A stretch of DNA of 64,000 bases from Nocardiopsis alborubida (GTDB lineage: Bacteria; Actinomycetota; Actinomycetes; Streptosporangiales; Streptosporangiaceae), in assembly GCF_012396365.1 (NCBI RefSeq), contig NZ_JAAXPG010000005.1, forward strand, positions 62,001 through 126,000, read 5' to 3'. Numbering within the stretch: position 1 is the stretch's first letter; every line of letters begins with the position of its first letter. Under the pieces are notes generated by a model, which was given only the letters and a program-made list of their open reading frames with translations, was not told where the DNA came from and searched no databases. The position numbers and the translations under genes were made by a program. Of this stretch, positions 16,411-24,322 are shown piece after piece.

Positions 16411-17156
16411 GCGTCCGCCCCCGACAGGGCGGCCCGCTCGCGTTCGCGGCGCAGCAGCGTCTCGGCGATCTCCACGTCGCCCGGGTTCGTCACCTTGATG
16501 TTCGTCTCCTCGCCCGGCACGATGCGCACCTCCTCCTCCGGCAGGTACCGCAGCACCACGCCGCAGTCGTCGGTGGCCACCAGGTCCGGGTCGGCCGCGG
16601 CCAGCTCGTAGGCGCGTCGGAGCACACCGAGCCGGAAGCCCTGCGGGGTCTGCATCCTGCGCAGCTCCGCGCGCGGGGGGACCTGCGCGATCACCTCGCC
16701 GCCGGAGCGGCCGGGCGCCGCCCGCACCACGGTGTCGGCGCTGGGCACCGCCACCCCGACCGCGCCCGCCTCCTCCAGCGCAGCCACGCACGCGCTGATG
16801 GTGGTCGGGCTCACGAGCGGGCGCGCGGCGTCGTGCAGCAGCGCCAGGTCGGTGTCGGCGGCGCCGCCCATCGCGGCCAGGGCGGCGAGGGAGGTGCCGG
16901 TGCGGGTCGCGCCGCCGGGGAGGACGGCGGTGACCTTGGTGAACCCGGCCGCGTCGACGATTCCCCGGACCCGGTCCAGGTACTCCTCGACCATGAGCAC
17001 GACGATCTCGTCGACGTCCGGGCACGTCTCGAAGGCGGCGATCGCGTGCTCCAGGATGGGCCGACCCTCCAGGGGCAGCAGCTGCTTGGGCGCGGGCGCG
17101 CCCATCCGCGCGCCCACCCCTCCGGCCAGAACCGCCGCGATCACGCGCGGACGCAT
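16407..17156 (-). CDS. ispD: IspD/TarI family cytidylyltransferase
   Basis: A 249-residue enzyme with the IspD-type CTP-binding start (AAVLAGGVGARMG, then PKQLLPL), the LLHDAARPLVS segment and the catalytic region around PGGATRTGTS. IspD makes CDP-methylerythritol in isoprenoid synthesis. The near-identical fold TarI/Bcs1 makes CDP-ribitol for teichoic acid. No ispF or other MEP gene is adjacent. It is coupled to a GDPD gene and sits opposite a TagGH exporter, so a CDP-polyol role is a real alternative. The ATG at 17156 is chosen because AGAGG lies upstream at good spacing; a GTG 24 nt earlier is possible. Confidence 0.8.
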   Translation of the reverse strand: MRPRVIAAVLAGGVGARMGAPAPKQLLPLEGRPILEHAIAAFETCPDVDEIVVLMVEEYLDRVRGIVDAAGFTKVTAVLPGGATRTGTSLAALAAMGGAADTDLALLHDAARPLVSPTTISACVAALEEAGAVGVAVPSADTVVRAAPGRSGGEVIAQVPPRAELRRMQTPQGFRLGVLRRAYELAAADPDLVATDDCGVVLRYLPEEEVRIVPGEETNIKVTNPGDVEIAETLLRRERERAALSGADA

Positions 17157-17863
17157 GGCTCCACCTCTTCCGTCGTCCACGGCCGCCGTCCACAGCGGCC
17201 TGATGCCCCTGGTGCGCCCGGTCGCGTTCGGGCCTCCTGGATGTACGGGGATCCCATCCGCCGCCCTCCACCACCCTCAACGGACGCGCTCCGCGCGCGG
17301 TTTCCTCCGGACCCGCCGACACCGTGCTGCCGACGACACCCTGCTGCCCGCGGTCCCGCGCCCTCCGCGGTCCGGTGCGGTCCGGTGCGCTCCCGGCCGA
17401 GGCTAGCCGACGGCCCGCCGCGCCTTCGCCCCACCCGCCCCGCCCGACCCACAACACCACTTCTGTCGGGTTCGGCACCCGGTCCGGCGCCCCAGCCCGA
17501 CGGCGCCTCCGCCCGACGCGGCGCCCCGCCCCACAAGGCACTCCACCCTCCGCGGACCATTCCCGACCTCCCTGGGCGAAGGTACAAAATGCGCATTGGT
17601 GACAGGTGGGGTGGCACAGCCCGTCGTTCGCAGCGGTAACCTATGGACGCCTGTATGGCGTGCCCGGTGCCGACCTCCTCCCGGAAGCGGTCGTTGAACC
17701 GGGCGCGGTCCGTGACATCCCCCGGTCGCCCGGACACGCTCCCCCGTTTCGGTACGCCGTACGGGGTGGACCGCGTATCCCGGCCGGTGCGCACAGGCGA
17801 GTACGAGCACGCCCGTCCGGCCTCAGCGTGGACCGGACGAGACATCAACCCTTGGAGGTGGCG
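17157..17863. other. Long intergenic region without recognisable gene
   Basis: About 700 bases separate the divergent cytidylyltransferase and exporter genes. Open frames on both strands have Pro/Arg/Gly-rich shadow compositions and no family motif. No terminator, riboswitch or clear promoter stands out. It probably holds the divergent promoters and a long leader for the exporter operon. Confidence 0.5.
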
Positions 17864-18700
17864 GTGGCGTCAAGGGCGCTGGCCGTCTGGGAGCACCGGA
17901 AGGTCGTCGGCCTCCTGGTCCGGCGCGACCTGAAGGTCAAGTACCAGCAGTCCGTACTGGGGTACGCGTGGACGATGTTGGAGCCGCTGGCTCTGACGAT
18001 GGTCTACTTCGTCGTCTTCGGCCTCATCCTCAAAGCGGACCGGGGTATGCCGCCGGAGGCCCATGAACAAGGTGGCTTCCTGCTGTTCCTGGTGGCGGGG
18101 ATCCTGCCCTGGAACACCTTCGGGGCGATCATGTCCGAGGCCCCCCGGGCGATGATCACGCACGCCAAGCTGATCACCACCATGAAGGTGCCGCGGGAGA
18201 TCTTCCCCATCGCCACGGTCGGCACGAAGCTGGTCGAGTACCTGCTCACCTGGCCCGTGCTGATCCTCTTCGTGATCTTCCTCGGTGGCAGGCCCTCGTG
18301 GGAGGGCGTGCTGGTGTGGCTGCCGCTGGCCATCGTGCTCCAGTTCGTCTTCGGGCTGGGTCTCACCCTCTTCCTGTCCGCGGTCAACGTGCTGCTGCGC
18401 GACGTCGAGCGCCTGGTGCGCATCGCCTCCCGCATCCTGTTCTACGGTTCGGCGATCCTCTTCCCGGCCGCGATGGTGCTCACCGAGGACAGCGTCCCCG
18501 AGTGGGCGAGGACACTCTTCCAGCTCAACCCGCTGCTGGGTATCTTCGAGATGCACCGTGCCGTGTGGTTCGCCGGGTTCGAGGAACTCACCCCGAGCAC
18601 TCTCGCGTTGACCTCGTCGGTGGTCGGTTCGATCCTCATGCTGATCATCGGATACTGGACGTTCCGTCGTCTGGAGATGTCCGTCCTGAAGGAGCTGTGA
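17864..18700 (+). CDS. ABC-2 type polymer exporter, membrane subunit (TagG-like)
   Basis: A 278-residue permease of the TagG/Wzm/RfbD class with six hydrophobic helices. The start VWEHRKVVGLLVRRDLKVKYQQSVLGYAWTML (quoted in part: RRDLKVKYQQSVLGYAWT) is diagnostic of polysaccharide/teichoic-acid ABC-2 permeases. It would form the membrane channel exporting an undecaprenyl-linked polymer together with the next gene product. The GTG at 17864 is supported by GGAGG ending 5 nt upstream. Its stop overlaps the ATPase start by one base (TGATG). Confidence 0.9.
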   Translation: MASRALAVWEHRKVVGLLVRRDLKVKYQQSVLGYAWTMLEPLALTMVYFVVFGLILKADRGMPPEAHEQGGFLLFLVAGILPWNTFGAIMSEAPRAMITHAKLITTMKVPREIFPIATVGTKLVEYLLTWPVLILFVIFLGGRPSWEGVLVWLPLAIVLQFVFGLGLTLFLSAVNVLLRDVERLVRIASRILFYGSAILFPAAMVLTEDSVPEWARTLFQLNPLLGIFEMHRAVWFAGFEELTPSTLALTSSVVGSILMLIIGYWTFRRLEMSVLKEL

Positions 18701-19599
18701 TGGCGCACACGACCTACGGCGCCGGGACCACCACCGGGCCGGTCATCGAGGCCAAGAACCTCGGCGTCAAGTTCGCCGTGAACCGCCGACGCAAGCGCAG
18801 CCTGCGCGAGATGTTCATCCACGGCAGCAAGCGCGACCCCAACGCCGAGGGCGACGAGTTCTGGCCGCTGCGCGACGTCACGTTCGACATCGGACGCGGC
18901 GAGTGCGTGGGCATCGTGGGCAAGAACGGCACCGGCAAGTCGACCCTGCTCAAGCTGATCGCCGGGGTGCTCATCCCCGACGAGGGCGAGGTGCACGTCC
19001 ACGGCAAGGTGGCCCCGCTGCTGGAGCTGCGCGCCGGGTTCAACGACAACCTGACCGGCCGCGAGAACGTGTACCTCGTCGGTTCCCTGCACGGGATGAC
19101 CGAGAAGCAGATCGACGAGCGCTTCGACGAGATCGTCGACTTCGCCGAGATCAAGTCCAAGTTCGTGGACACCCCGGTGCGCCACTACTCCAGCGGTATG
19201 AAGGTGCGGCTCGGCTTCGCGCTGATCTCCCAGCTGGAGCACCCGATCATGCTGGTCGACGAGGTGCTCGCGGTCGGCGACAAGGCCTTCAAGCGCAAGT
19301 GCTACGAGGCCATCGACCGCATGCTGGCCAACCAGCGCACGATGGTCCTGGTGTCGCACAACGAGAAGGACCTGCGCCGGTTCTGCAACCGCGGGCTCTA
19401 CGTCAAGGGCGGCGGGCTCGCCCTGGACACCGACATCGACGCCGCGCTCGCCGCCTACAACGACGACACCCAGGCCGAGATCGACGAGCGCAAGAAGCGC
19501 GACGCGGACAAGAAGAAGCGCGCGGAGGAGAAGGCCAGGAAGGCCGCCGAGGCCGACAACGGCGGCGGAGCCGACGGCGACGGCGGCCAGGCCGCCTGA
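18700..19599 (+). CDS. ABC polymer exporter ATPase (TagH-like)
   Basis: A 299-residue ATPase for the preceding permease. Walker A is GKNGTGKST (74-82), the ABC signature is YSSGMKVRLGF and Walker B is IMLVDEVLAVGD, which is the form typical of Wzt/TagH exporters. A segment of about 45 residues after the domain is a highly charged Lys/Glu/Ala helix (KKRAEEKARKAAEA) in place of the carbohydrate-binding domain of some Wzt proteins. It ends in a Gly/Asp-rich tail. The gene starts in the TagG stop codon, so the two subunits are coupled, and a strong terminator follows. Confidence 0.92.
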   Translation: MAHTTYGAGTTTGPVIEAKNLGVKFAVNRRRKRSLREMFIHGSKRDPNAEGDEFWPLRDVTFDIGRGECVGIVGKNGTGKSTLLKLIAGVLIPDEGEVHVHGKVAPLLELRAGFNDNLTGRENVYLVGSLHGMTEKQIDERFDEIVDFAEIKSKFVDTPVRHYSSGMKVRLGFALISQLEHPIMLVDEVLAVGDKAFKRKCYEAIDRMLANQRTMVLVSHNEKDLRRFCNRGLYVKGGGLALDTDIDAALAAYNDDTQAEIDERKKRDADKKKRAEEKARKAAEADNGGGADGDGGQAA

Positions 19600-19647
19600 G
19601 AACCGTCCGGGCCCGACCGGCCCTCCCCCCGAGCGCACCGACGCACT

Positions 19648-19685
19648 GACGCGCACCACCGGAGTCCTGTCCGGTGGTGCGCGTC
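19648..19685 (+). terminator. Strong hairpin after the exporter operon
   Basis: A 16-bp perfect stem (19648-19663 with 19670-19685) closes a 6-nt loop about 50 nt after the ATPase stop. Confidence 0.8.
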
Positions 19686-19822
19686 TCGCGTGTCGCCACA
19701 TGTCCGGACAGGGTTCCGCGCCGCCCCGCCGCGCCACGGCGACCCGCGCGTGTGTCAGTGATTGAACCGTTACACGGAGTGAGGAACGGTGTCTCTCAGC
19801 AGAGCTGGGAGGGGACACGTCC

Positions 19823-20818
19823 ATGGCCCACAGCGGCACCGTGGCGCGGCTGGCCGCGCGGATGCTCGAACGCAGACACGTCACCCGCGCCGGGGTGGCC
19901 CGGATCAGCGTCCTGGGAGCCGTCGGCGCGGCGGTCTGGTTCTCCCGGGCCGACACGGTCGGCGGTCTGGCGGGCTCGGCCTTCCTCGGCGCGGTCCTGT
20001 TCTGCGACGCGGTCCGCGAGCGCATGCGGGCCGACCGGCGCGACGCCCTCACGCTGTGGCTCGTGGCGATGCTGTCGCAGCTGCGCGAGTACGCGGTCTA
20101 CCTCGGCCTGGCGGCGGGCGCCGTGGCCGCCGGGGCCGGCGGGGCCTGGGGGTGGGCCGCGGGCGCGCTGGTCGCCCTGGCCCTGCGGGAGTCGCTCCTG
20201 GCGTCCGGGTCCGCTCCGGCCCTCCCGGGGCAGGGGCCGGGTCGAAGGAGACCCCCGCCGCCCGCCCAGCGACCCGCTGGCGGCCTCCTGGGGGGTCTGG
20301 CGCCCCGCCCGCCCCAGGGGCCCCGCACCAGCGACCCCGGACTGACCGCGCGGCTGTTCGGCGCCACTGTGGTGGACGGCCCAACGGGCGGCTCGCGCCC
20401 GGCCCGTGCCCCCGCCGGAGCCTCCGCGAACGGAACGGCCGTGAACGGGCCCGCGGTGAACGGAATCCGTGTGAACGGGGCTGAGGTGAACGGTGCCGTC
20501 AGGTACGGGGGCCCCTTGTGCGGAAGCTCCGAGGAAGGGGCCTCCCCGAACGGCGTCTCCCCGGACGGGGCCTCCGCCGGGAACCGGACCGACGGCCGCG
20601 CCGCTGGTGGCGCCGACACCGGAACCGACGGCCGCGCCGACCGTCCCGTCCCCCCGCCTCTGCGCCGGATCGCGGACTTCCCCCAGCCCGTGCGCTTCCT
20701 GGCCATCGCGGTGACCGCCACGCTCTGGGACGCGCGCGTCGCCTTCGTCACCCTCGTCGTCGGCTGCGTCGTCGCGGCCACCGCCCAACTCGCCGATCCC
20801 GCCCGGAGCCGACGGTGA
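19823..20818 (+). CDS. Membrane protein with VNG repeat linker
   Basis: A 331-residue protein I do not recognise. Residues 20-130 hold about three hydrophobic segments and a C-terminal pair lies near 290-320. Between them is a ~150-residue Pro/Gly/Asn-rich linker with five 5-residue units of the form (A/V)NGxx encoded by 15-bp DNA repeats. The start at 19823 has GGGAGGGGA 7 nt upstream. It overlaps the next gene by GTGA and heads the operon leading to the CDP-alcohol pathway enzymes. An accessory membrane role in that pathway is likely by position only. Confidence 0.6.
   Translation: MAHSGTVARLAARMLERRHVTRAGVARISVLGAVGAAVWFSRADTVGGLAGSAFLGAVLFCDAVRERMRADRRDALTLWLVAMLSQLREYAVYLGLAAGAVAAGAGGAWGWAAGALVALALRESLLASGSAPALPGQGPGRRRPPPPAQRPAGGLLGGLAPRPPQGPRTSDPGLTARLFGATVVDGPTGGSRPARAPAGASANGTAVNGPAVNGIRVNGAEVNGAVRYGGPLCGSSEEGASPNGVSPDGASAGNRTDGRAAGGADTGTDGRADRPVPPPLRRIADFPQPVRFLAIAVTATLWDARVAFVTLVVGCVVAATAQLADPARSRR
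20426..20500 (+). repeat. Five 15-bp tandem repeats (VNG repeats)
   Basis: Five imperfect copies of a 15-bp unit beginning GTGAACGG (first copy GCGAACGG) lie in frame inside the membrane-protein gene. They keep reading frame when copy number changes. Confidence 0.8.
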
Positions 20819-21546
20819 ACGAGAGCGCCGCGCACGGGGGGCCGAACCGGGAGCACTATGACCCGATCCGTCCCGACCTGCGGTTTCTTCGTGATGACAG
20901 TCACATGGCGCTCCTGCTCGGCCGGATCGCCCCCGGGGGAGCGCCGCCCCTGCTCACAGCGCTCACCGGGCTCCTGGTCGTCGGAACGCTCCTCGCGGCA
21001 GGCCACGGACGGCTGGCAGGCATTACCCTGTTCGCACCGGTCGCTGCCCTGCTACTGTCCGGACTGGCCTCGGGCCATCCCCACGACGGACGGTTCGACT
21101 GGCTCGTGCCACCCGTCCTGCGCGTCACCGAGTACGGATACCTGGCGGTCCTGGGGCTGGCGTCCGGTGTACCGGGTCCCCTGGTGTTCGTACTCTTGAT
21201 GGCGGTCGCCTGTCACCACGGCGACGACGTGGCCCGTCCCGCGGTCGGCTCGGCCCGTCCCGAAGGGGTGCGCGCCGCGGCCCTCGGCTGGGACGGCCGC
21301 ATGCTCGTCATCGCGGTCGGAGGAGCGCTGCACGCGCTCGCCCCCGCCTACGGCATACTCGCCGGATACCTGGCGGTGCTGCTCGTCCGCGAGGCCGTGC
21401 GCACCTGGAGCGCGACACCGGTGGCCGACGTGCGCGCCAGCGCCGCCCCCGGCGACGGCGACACGGGCCAGGGAGATCCGCGGATCCCCCGACCAGGCCA
21501 CGCAGACGGGGGCCAACCGGCCGCCGGAACGAACGGGGAGGCGTGA
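20815..21546 (+). CDS. Membrane protein, possibly DUF5941-like
   Basis: A 243-residue protein with about five hydrophobic segments in residues 30-190 and a hydrophilic Gly/Pro/Asp-rich tail. The stretch PGPLVFVLLMAVACHHGDD resembles my memory of DUF5941 domains, which in some Streptomyces are fused to nucleotidyltransferase domains; a nucleotidyltransferase gene follows here 33 nt downstream. That match is from memory and weak. Its GTG lies in the previous stop (GTGA), so the pair is translationally coupled. Function is unknown. Confidence 0.55.
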   Translation: MNESAAHGGPNREHYDPIRPDLRFLRDDSHMALLLGRIAPGGAPPLLTALTGLLVVGTLLAAGHGRLAGITLFAPVAALLLSGLASGHPHDGRFDWLVPPVLRVTEYGYLAVLGLASGVPGPLVFVLLMAVACHHGDDVARPAVGSARPEGVRAAALGWDGRMLVIAVGGALHALAPAYGILAGYLAVLLVREAVRTWSATPVADVRASAAPGDGDTGQGDPRIPRPGHADGGQPAAGTNGEA

Positions 21547-21579
21547 GAGCCCTCCCCGACTAAGGAGGAACACGCCCTC

Positions 21580-22311
21580 ATGCTCGGAATGGTTCTCGCC
21601 GCAGGCGCGGGGCGCCGTCTACGCCCCTACACCGACACCCTGCCCAAGGCCCTGGTGCCCGTCGACGGTGAGACGACCATCATGGACATCTCGCTGCGCA
21701 ACCTGGCGGCGGCCGGGCTGACCGACGTCGTCGTCGTGGTCGGCTACCGCGCGGAGGCGGTCGAGGCGCGCAAGGAGGCCCTGGAGGAGCGCCACGGCGT
21801 CAAGCTCACCCTCAGCCACAACGACAAGGCCGAGGAGTGGAACAACGCCTACTCCCTGTGGACCGCGCGCGAGTTCTTCTCCGAGGGCGTCCTCCTCGTC
21901 AACGGCGACACGGTTCACCCCGTGAGCGTCGAGGAAACGCTACTCGCCGCACGGGGACCGGAACTCCTCCTCGCGGTGGACAGCGTCAAAAGCCTCGCTG
22001 ACGAGGAGATGAAGGTGACCCTCGACGAGGAGGGCCACCTGCGCACGATCACCAAGCTCATGGACCCGGCCACCGCCGCGGGCGAGTACATCGGCGCCAC
22101 CCTCATCGAGGGCTCCCTGGACGCCCGCCTCGCCGACGCCCTCAAGGCCACCTGGGAGCGCGACCCGCAGCTGTACTACGAGGACGGCTACCAGGAGCTG
22201 GTCAACCGCGGCGAGAAGGTCGCCGTGGCGCCGATCGGCGAGGTGGACTGGGTCGAGGTCGACAACCACGACGACCTGGCCAAGGCGAGGGAGATCGCAT
22301 GCCGCTACTAG
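21580..22311 (+). CDS. Sugar/polyol-phosphate nucleotidyltransferase (LicC/IPCT-like)
   Basis: A 243-residue nucleotidyltransferase. The N-terminal loop LAAGAGRRLRPYTDTLPKAL is the NTP-binding site, and NDKAEEWNNAYSLW resembles choline- or inositol-phosphate cytidylyltransferases (LicC, IPCT) more than RmlA. A catalytic-Asp motif follows (LLVNGDTV). It most likely couples CTP with a small phospho-alcohol to give a CDP-alcohol. The neighbouring G1P-dehydrogenase-like enzyme and CDP-alcohol phosphotransferase fit as supplier and user of that product. AAGGAGG precedes the ATG; it overlaps the next gene by 13 bases. Confidence 0.82.
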   Translation: MLGMVLAAGAGRRLRPYTDTLPKALVPVDGETTIMDISLRNLAAAGLTDVVVVVGYRAEAVEARKEALEERHGVKLTLSHNDKAEEWNNAYSLWTAREFFSEGVLLVNGDTVHPVSVEETLLAARGPELLLAVDSVKSLADEEMKVTLDEEGHLRTITKLMDPATAAGEYIGATLIEGSLDARLADALKATWERDPQLYYEDGYQELVNRGEKVAVAPIGEVDWVEVDNHDDLAKAREIACRY

Positions 22312-23366
22312 CCCGCATGCTCCCCTCCCCGCTGGCGATCGACGTGCGCCGGGGAGCCGTCGCCTCCCTCGGGACGCTGCTCGCCGACCGCAGGATCGCC
22401 ACCGAGGGCCGCATCGCCGTGGCCGTCGGCCCGGGCCAGGGGGCGCAGATCGCCTCCGAGCTGGACCTGCCCAACTGCGAGGTCTTCCACGTCGAGGAGG
22501 GCACCGTCGACGCGGCGACCGAGCTGGGCAAGAGGCTCCGCTCGGGCGCCTACGAGGCGGTCGCCGGGATCGGCGGCGGCAAGACCATCGACGTGACCAA
22601 GTTCGCCGCCACCATGGCGGGGATCCCCATGGTGGCCGTGGCCACCAACCTGGCGCACGACGGCATCGCCTCGCCGGTCAGCTCGCTGGAGCACGAGGGC
22701 GGCAAGCCCTCCATCGGCGTGACCATGCCCATCGCCGTGGTCATCGACGTCGACTACGTCCGGGCGGCCCCCTCGCACCTGGTGCGTTCGGGCATCGGCG
22801 ACGTGGTCAGCAACATCTCCGCCATCGAGGACTGGGAGCTGGCGGGCCGGGTCAACGGCGAGCCGGTGGACGGGATGGCCGTCACCTTCGCCAGGGTCGC
22901 GGCCGAGGCGGTCCTGCACCGCCCGGACTCGGTGGAGTCCGAGGCCTTCCTCACGGTGCTCGCCGAGGGACTGGTGCTCTCGGGGATGGCCATGTCGGTG
23001 GCCGGCTCCAGCCGCCCCGCCAGCGGTGCGTGCCACGAGATCCTGCACGCGGTCACCCAGCTCCACCCGGGCACCAGCAACCACGGCGAGCTCGCCGGGC
23101 TGGGCGCGCTGTACGCGTCCTTCCTGCGGGTGCGGCACATGGACTGGTCGGAGACGCGGATGGACGAGATCCGCGACTGCCTGATCCGCCACGAGCTGCC
23201 CGTCGTGCCCTCCGACGTCGGACTCGACGAGGCCGACTTCGTGCGGGCGGTGGTCCACGCCCCGGACACCCGCCCGGGCCGGTTCACCATCCTGGAGCAC
23301 CTGAACCTCTCCGAGGACGAGATCGGACGGAGCGTCAAGGACTATGTCGAAGCCGTCGGTCGCTGA
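22299..23366 (+). CDS. sn-Glycerol-1-phosphate dehydrogenase-like, Fe-ADH family
   Basis: A 355-residue member of the iron-containing alcohol dehydrogenase superfamily, in the G1P-dehydrogenase/AraM branch. It has the NAD-binding GGGKTID (92-98) and the metal ligands expected of the family: D168 (SGIGDVVS), H246 or H250 (SGACHEILH) and H262 (TSNHGELAG). G1P dehydrogenases reduce dihydroxyacetone phosphate to sn-glycerol-1-phosphate, the archaeal lipid stereoisomer. In bacteria AraM does this for a few species. The true substrate here could be another keto-phosphate. GGGAG sits just before the ATG at 22299. It overlaps its neighbours by 13 and 23 bases. Confidence 0.82.
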   Translation: MPLLARMLPSPLAIDVRRGAVASLGTLLADRRIATEGRIAVAVGPGQGAQIASELDLPNCEVFHVEEGTVDAATELGKRLRSGAYEAVAGIGGGKTIDVTKFAATMAGIPMVAVATNLAHDGIASPVSSLEHEGGKPSIGVTMPIAVVIDVDYVRAAPSHLVRSGIGDVVSNISAIEDWELAGRVNGEPVDGMAVTFARVAAEAVLHRPDSVESEAFLTVLAEGLVLSGMAMSVAGSSRPASGACHEILHAVTQLHPGTSNHGELAGLGALYASFLRVRHMDWSETRMDEIRDCLIRHELPVVPSDVGLDEADFVRAVVHAPDTRPGRFTILEHLNLSEDEIGRSVKDYVEAVGR

Positions 23367-24114
23367 GGTCCGCGCGGGCGGTCAGCCCGTCGGCATCAAG
23401 GAGAGAACGAACGAGGAGCACTGGGCGGGCCGCCTCTACATGCGCGACCTGTCCCCGTACCTGACCACGTTCTTCGTCAGGCTCGGCGTCCCCCCGAACC
23501 CGATCACCTACCTGATGATGGCCTTCGGGGTGCTCGCCGGGGTCGTGGTCGCCTTCGGCGGCCTGTGGTCGGCGATCGTGGCGGCGCTGTTCGTGCAGGT
23601 GTACCTGCTGCTGGACTGCTCCGACGGCGAGGTGGCCCGCTACACCGGCCGCACCAGCGTGGCCGGGATCTACCTGGACCGGATCGGCCACTACGTGTCC
23701 GAGATCGCGCTCCTCATCGGACTGGGCGTGCGCGCCCAGGGCGGCTGGGAGGCGGGCGGCTGGGTGATCCTGGGCATGGCCGCGGCGATCGGCGTGGCGC
23801 TCATCAAGGCCGAGACCGACAACGTGGTGGTGGCGCGCGCCAAGGCGGGCCTGCCCGAGAAGGTCTCGGACGAGGCGATGCGCCCGCGCTCGTCCGGGCT
23901 GAGCCTGGCCCGCCGCCTGGCCTCGGCGCTGAAGGTGCACCGCCTCATCCAGGCCGTGGAGCTGTCCCTGATCGTGGTGGTGGCGGCCGTGGTGGACGCC
24001 TTCCTCGGCGACCTGGCGGCCACCCGGATCCTGGTGGCGGCGTGCGCGGCGGTGGGCGTGCTGATGAGCTTCGCGCACTTCGTGAGCGTGCTCGCCTCGC
24101 GCCGCCTCGAGTAG
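23344..24114 (+). CDS. CDP-alcohol phosphotransferase with Asp-to-His variant motif
   Basis: A 256-residue integral membrane enzyme of the CDP-alcohol phosphatidyltransferase fold, with about six helices. The family motif runs D91-x2-D94-G95-x2-A98-R99-x8-G108-x3-D112-x3-H116: the fourth acidic residue, usually Asp and proposed as catalytic base, is His. The family joins a CDP-activated alcohol to an acceptor alcohol, releasing CMP. Given the neighbours it could move a glycerol- or polyol-phosphate from a CDP donor to a lipid or polymer. The ATG at 23344 lies inside the end of the previous gene; no other start in the frame is convincing. Confidence 0.82.
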   Translation: MSKPSVAEVRAGGQPVGIKERTNEEHWAGRLYMRDLSPYLTTFFVRLGVPPNPITYLMMAFGVLAGVVVAFGGLWSAIVAALFVQVYLLLDCSDGEVARYTGRTSVAGIYLDRIGHYVSEIALLIGLGVRAQGGWEAGGWVILGMAAAIGVALIKAETDNVVVARAKAGLPEKVSDEAMRPRSSGLSLARRLASALKVHRLIQAVELSLIVVVAAVVDAFLGDLAATRILVAACAAVGVLMSFAHFVSVLASRRLE

Positions 24115-24322
24115 CACGGACAGTCCGGGCGCCCTGCCCCGAAACGGGTCGGAGCGACACGAACAACGCGCCGGTGACGTTGACGTCACGAACGGGGCCG
24201 TGCAGGTTACCCTGTCCACGGTCCCGTCCACCTTCCCTTTATTCTTTCGTTAGTCTGTTTCTGCGAGTGTTGGTCATGTGTCAACCTTCCAGAAACACTT
24301 CGTCCACTGAACGGTCGCAGCC

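Noticed and set aside
17141-17848. 235-residue frame in the gap before the exporter
   Set aside because: Arg/Gly/Ser-rich, no ribosome site or family signature; start and end are arbitrary.
24179-24213. TTGACG followed by TACCCT as promoter of the GT2 gene
   Set aside because: The spacing between them is about 22 nt, too long for a standard promoter, and the -10 is poor.
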